From: Elusimicrobiota bacterium
GTDB taxonomy: Bacteria > Elusimicrobiota > Elusimicrobia > UBA1565 > UBA9628
Length of the DNA stretch: 8,212 nucleotides
Reading direction: 5' to 3'
Assembly: GCA_016194625.1 (NCBI GenBank)
Contig: JACQBB010000360.1
Span: forward strand, 1-8,212
The position numbers and the translations under genes were made by a program. Within the stretch, counting starts at the first letter, position 1. The number at the start of each line of letters is the position of its first letter. Below the pieces are notes generated by a model. That model had not been told where the DNA came from. It did not search any database and saw only the letters and a list, made by a program, of their open reading frames with translations. Shown here piece by piece: positions 6,383 to 8,212 of the stretch.

Positions 6383-6388
6383 CCTGGG

Positions 6389-6394
6389 ATTATA
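6389..6394 (-). promoter_or_regulatory. Consensus -10 box placed for a leaderless transcript
   Basis: The coding strand reads TATATAAT then CCCAGG then ATG. The exact sigma-70 -10 hexamer TATAAT occupies 6394-6389, and the six bases after it put +1 exactly on the A of the ATG at 6382. It lies inside the 17-base gap after the argH stop. No good -35 is visible at 16-18 bases upstream and no TG extension precedes the box. AG-G touches the ATG, too close to serve as a ribosome binding site. Confidence 0.55.
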
Positions 6395-6399
6395 TACCG

Positions 6400-7743
6400 T
6401 CAGCGCGCCAGAAGGGCGCGCCAGGCGGCCTCGAGGGCCCGCTTTTTGCGGCCCCCCCAGGAATCTTCCTTGCGGGCGTCGGCGGCGGCGGCCTTCCAGT
6501 CGGGGCGCCCGGGGGCGCCGGCGTAGTCCGGCAGGGAGACGTCGGTCACGACGCGCGGCGCGCCCTCGCGGGCGCGGGCCTTCTCGGCGACCGTGCGGTA
6601 CGCGTCGCGGAACGGCACGCCCTCGCGCACCAGCGCGACGGCGTCGTGGGTCGCGAGCAGGTCCTCGGTGACGGCGGCGGCGCAGCGCGCCTCGTCCACC
6701 TTCAGCGACTCGGGCAGGCGCGCGGCGACGTCGAGCATCCGTTCCAGCTCGTCGAGCGCGGCGAACACGACGCCCTTGGTGAGCTGGTAGTCGCGGTGAT
6801 ATCCGGACGGCAGGGCGCCGACGGCGAGCACCTGCGCCAGCCAGCCGGGGAACAGCGCGGCGCGGGCGCGCGTCAGCTCGACCACGTCGGGGTTCTTCTT
6901 CTGCGGCATGATGCTGGAGCCGGTGGTGAACGAGTCGGCGAGCTTGAAAAAGCCGAACTCGGCGGTCGCGTACAGGGACAGGTCCCAGGCCAGGACGCCC
7001 AGGTCGCGCGCGACCAGGCACAGCGACGACAGGACCGCGGCCTCCAATCGCGGGCGGCTCGACTGCACGCGCAAGGTGTTGCGCTGGACGCGGCCGAAGC
7101 CGAGCAGCTTCGCCACGCGCGCGCGCGGCAGGGGCAGCATCACGCCGTAGCCGGCGGCGGAGCCGAGCGGGCAGGCGTCGGCCTCGTCGAAAGCGAAGCG
7201 CAGCGCGCGGCGGCCGTCCGACAGAGCCTCGGCGTGCGACGCCGCCCAATGGCCGACCGTCGTCGGCATCGCGCGCTGGAGGTGCGAGTAGCCGGGGATC
7301 ACGACGCCCTGGTTGCGGGCCCCGAACGCCGCCCACGCGGCGGCGGCCGCGCCGGCGCGGGCGTGCAGGGCGAGCAGGCGGTCCTTCAGGAACAGGCGCA
7401 GGTCCACCTGGACCTGGTCGTTGCGCGAGCGCCCGGCGTGGACCTTCGCGCCGACGGCGCCGAGCCTGGCGGTCAGGTGCTGCTCGACCGCGGTGTGGAC
7501 GTCCTCCTGCGTGCGGGTGACCTGGAAGGAGCCGGCGCGGGCGTGGAGGCGCGTCAATTCGGCGCGGAGCTTCGCGTATTCCTTGCGCGTGAGCACGCCG
7601 ATCTCGGCCAGGCCGGCCGCGTGCGCGAGCGAGCCGTACACCTCGTAGCGCAGGAGGCGCGAGTCGAGCTCGGGGTCGCTGCCGACCGTGTAGGCCTCGA
7701 CCGCGGAGTCCAGGTCCGTCTTCGTCTGCCAGAGCTTCTTCAT
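6400..7743 (-). CDS. argH: Argininosuccinate lyase
   Basis: Last enzyme of arginine biosynthesis: splits argininosuccinate into arginine and fumarate as a cytoplasmic homotetramer of the aspartase/fumarase superfamily. The 447-aa protein is slightly shorter than the usual 455-470. Conserved regions are all present: TQEDVHTAVEQHL (78-90), AGRSRNDQV (103-111), GYSHLQRAMPTT (151-162) with catalytic His154, and the signature loop GSSIMPQKKNP (275-285) with the catalytic serine at 276-277. It starts KKLWQTKTDLDSAVEAYTVG rather than KLWGGRF, and has LPSGYHRDYQLTKG (311-324); these mark a less common subfamily. The ATG at 7743 overlaps the upstream stop as ATGA and has GAAGG seven bases before it. 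A G-rich hairpin with five A in its loop lies in the last codons (about 6435-6454) but is coding (GGRKKRAL). Confidence 0.97.
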   Translation of the reverse strand: MKKLWQTKTDLDSAVEAYTVGSDPELDSRLLRYEVYGSLAHAAGLAEIGVLTRKEYAKLRAELTRLHARAGSFQVTRTQEDVHTAVEQHLTARLGAVGAKVHAGRSRNDQVQVDLRLFLKDRLLALHARAGAAAAAWAAFGARNQGVVIPGYSHLQRAMPTTVGHWAASHAEALSDGRRALRFAFDEADACPLGSAAGYGVMLPLPRARVAKLLGFGRVQRNTLRVQSSRPRLEAAVLSSLCLVARDLGVLAWDLSLYATAEFGFFKLADSFTTGSSIMPQKKNPDVVELTRARAALFPGWLAQVLAVGALPSGYHRDYQLTKGVVFAALDELERMLDVAARLPESLKVDEARCAAAVTEDLLATHDAVALVREGVPFRDAYRTVAEKARAREGAPRVVTDVSLPDYAGAPGRPDWKAAAADARKEDSWGGRKKRALEAAWRALLAR

Positions 7744-8212
7744 CGGGCCGCCTTCGCGAAATAGCCGCGGATCATGCGCTCGTAGAACGCCACGCCGGCC
7801 TCGAGCTCGGCGACCTCGAGGTACTCGTCGGGCGTGTGCGAGCGCTTGGAGTCGCCGGGACCGACCTTCACGGTCGGGATCCCTTTGAGGAACACCCAGT
7901 CGGACAGCGTCGGCGAGCCGTAGGGGGCGGCCGACGGGTTCGCCGCGAGCGCCGCGCGCACCACGGCGTGCGCCGGGTCGGTCTCCACCGAGCCGAGGCG
8001 CGAGGAGCGCACGCGCACCTCGCTCTCCACCGCGGCCTTCACGCGGGCGACGATCTCGTCCACGCTCAGGTCGGGGGTGGTGCGGATGTCCACCACCAGC
8101 TTGCAGCGGTCGGGGATCACGTTGTGGCGGTCGCCGCCGGCGATCTGGGTGACCGCGAGCGTGGTCGCGCCCAGGACGGGGTGCTTCGCGTCGAAGCGGA
8201 CCTTCGACAGCG
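7740..8212 (-). CDS. M20-family metallopeptidase/deacylase (ArgE/DapE type), 5' end outside window
   Basis: The C-terminal 156 residues or so of a zinc-dependent amidohydrolase; the frame is open to the right edge. Family members remove acyl groups from amino acids (N-acetylornithine, N-succinyl-diaminopimelate, acyl-lysine) or cleave peptides. Seen here are the end of the dimerisation domain (GGDRHNVIPDRCKLVVDIRTT) and the C-terminal catalytic piece with PTVKVGPGDSKRSHTPDEYLEV; the His in SHTPDEY is the conserved zinc ligand. The first Met-like start in the window is an internal GTG (8120) and is not the real start, because NVIPDR is within a conserved motif and coding sequence continues upstream. 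The four-base overlap with argH and shared frame direction favour a role in arginine biosynthesis as an acetylornithine deacetylase-like enzyme, but the substrate cannot be read from this part. Confidence 0.9.
   Translation of the reverse strand, partial: LSKVRFDAKHPVLGATTLAVTQIAGGDRHNVIPDRCKLVVDIRTTPDLSVDEIVARVKAAVESEVRVRSSRLGSVETDPAHAVVRAALAANPSAAPYGSPTLSDWVFLKGIPTVKVGPGDSKRSHTPDEYLEVAELEAGVAFYERMIRGYFAKAAR

Noticed and set aside
6435..6454. Hairpin with a run of five T on the plus strand, resembling a terminator
   Set aside because: It is inside the argH coding sequence, encodes GGRKKRAL, and the T run is in the loop rather than after the stem.
5702..7336. A 544-codon frame extending the unknown protein upstream through argH
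   Set aside because: The upstream part is an out-of-frame reading of argH; the TATAAT box and the hydrophobic N-terminus point to the ATG at 6382.
1..8212. A new defence, mobile or CRISPR-like system
   Set aside because: No spaced repeats, transposase, integrase, phage, toxin-antitoxin or nuclease motifs were seen; the genes are metabolic and envelope genes.

Overview
The window is very GC-rich (roughly 70 % by eye) bacterial chromosomal DNA. All eight genes read on the minus strand and are tightly packed. I recognise no RNA gene, CRISPR array, insertion sequence or phage gene. The taxon cannot be fixed from this sequence. The argininosuccinate lyase begins KKLWQ rather than the usual KLWGGRF and resembles the form I associate with Bacteroidota- and Elusimicrobiota-like bacteria. 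High GC together with secreted cytochromes and a molybdenum hydroxylase would suit a high-GC environmental lineage such as an Elusimicrobiota relative, but this is a guess.

Layout in transcription order (right to left). An M20-family metallopeptidase or deacylase, cut by the right edge, overlaps argH by four bases (ATGA); this looks like an arginine biosynthesis pair. In the 17 bases after argH is a perfect TATAAT placed so that transcription should begin on the ATG of the next gene, a 226-aa protein of unknown function. Three bases later comes a gene for a DCC-type thiol-disulfide oxidoreductase domain fused to a lipase maturation factor (LMF) membrane domain. Its reading frame is broken by one base in a run of five C at 5324-5328. 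Forty bases after it lies a secreted monohaem c-type cytochrome with an unusual N-terminal domain.

A 159-base intergenic region (2886-3044) with strong dyad symmetry separates these genes from a second group. That group has a secreted 201-aa protein of unknown function and a secreted HtrA/trypsin-like serine protease with a PDZ domain. They are closely coupled and probably work in the same compartment. After a short hairpin comes the molybdopterin-binding subunit of a xanthine dehydrogenase/aldehyde oxidase family enzyme, cut by the left edge. It appears to lack an internal block of its N-terminal domain.

Taken together the region joins arginine metabolism to genes for the cell envelope and redox chemistry (DCC-LMF, cytochrome c, protease, molybdenum hydroxylase). 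Two genes carry apparent lesions (a frameshift and an in-frame deletion), which may be real decay or sequence errors. I see no defence island or other clearly new multi-gene system. The most unusual points are the predicted leaderless gene, the cysteine-free sulfite-oxidase-like domain joined to a cytochrome, and the DCC-LMF frameshift.
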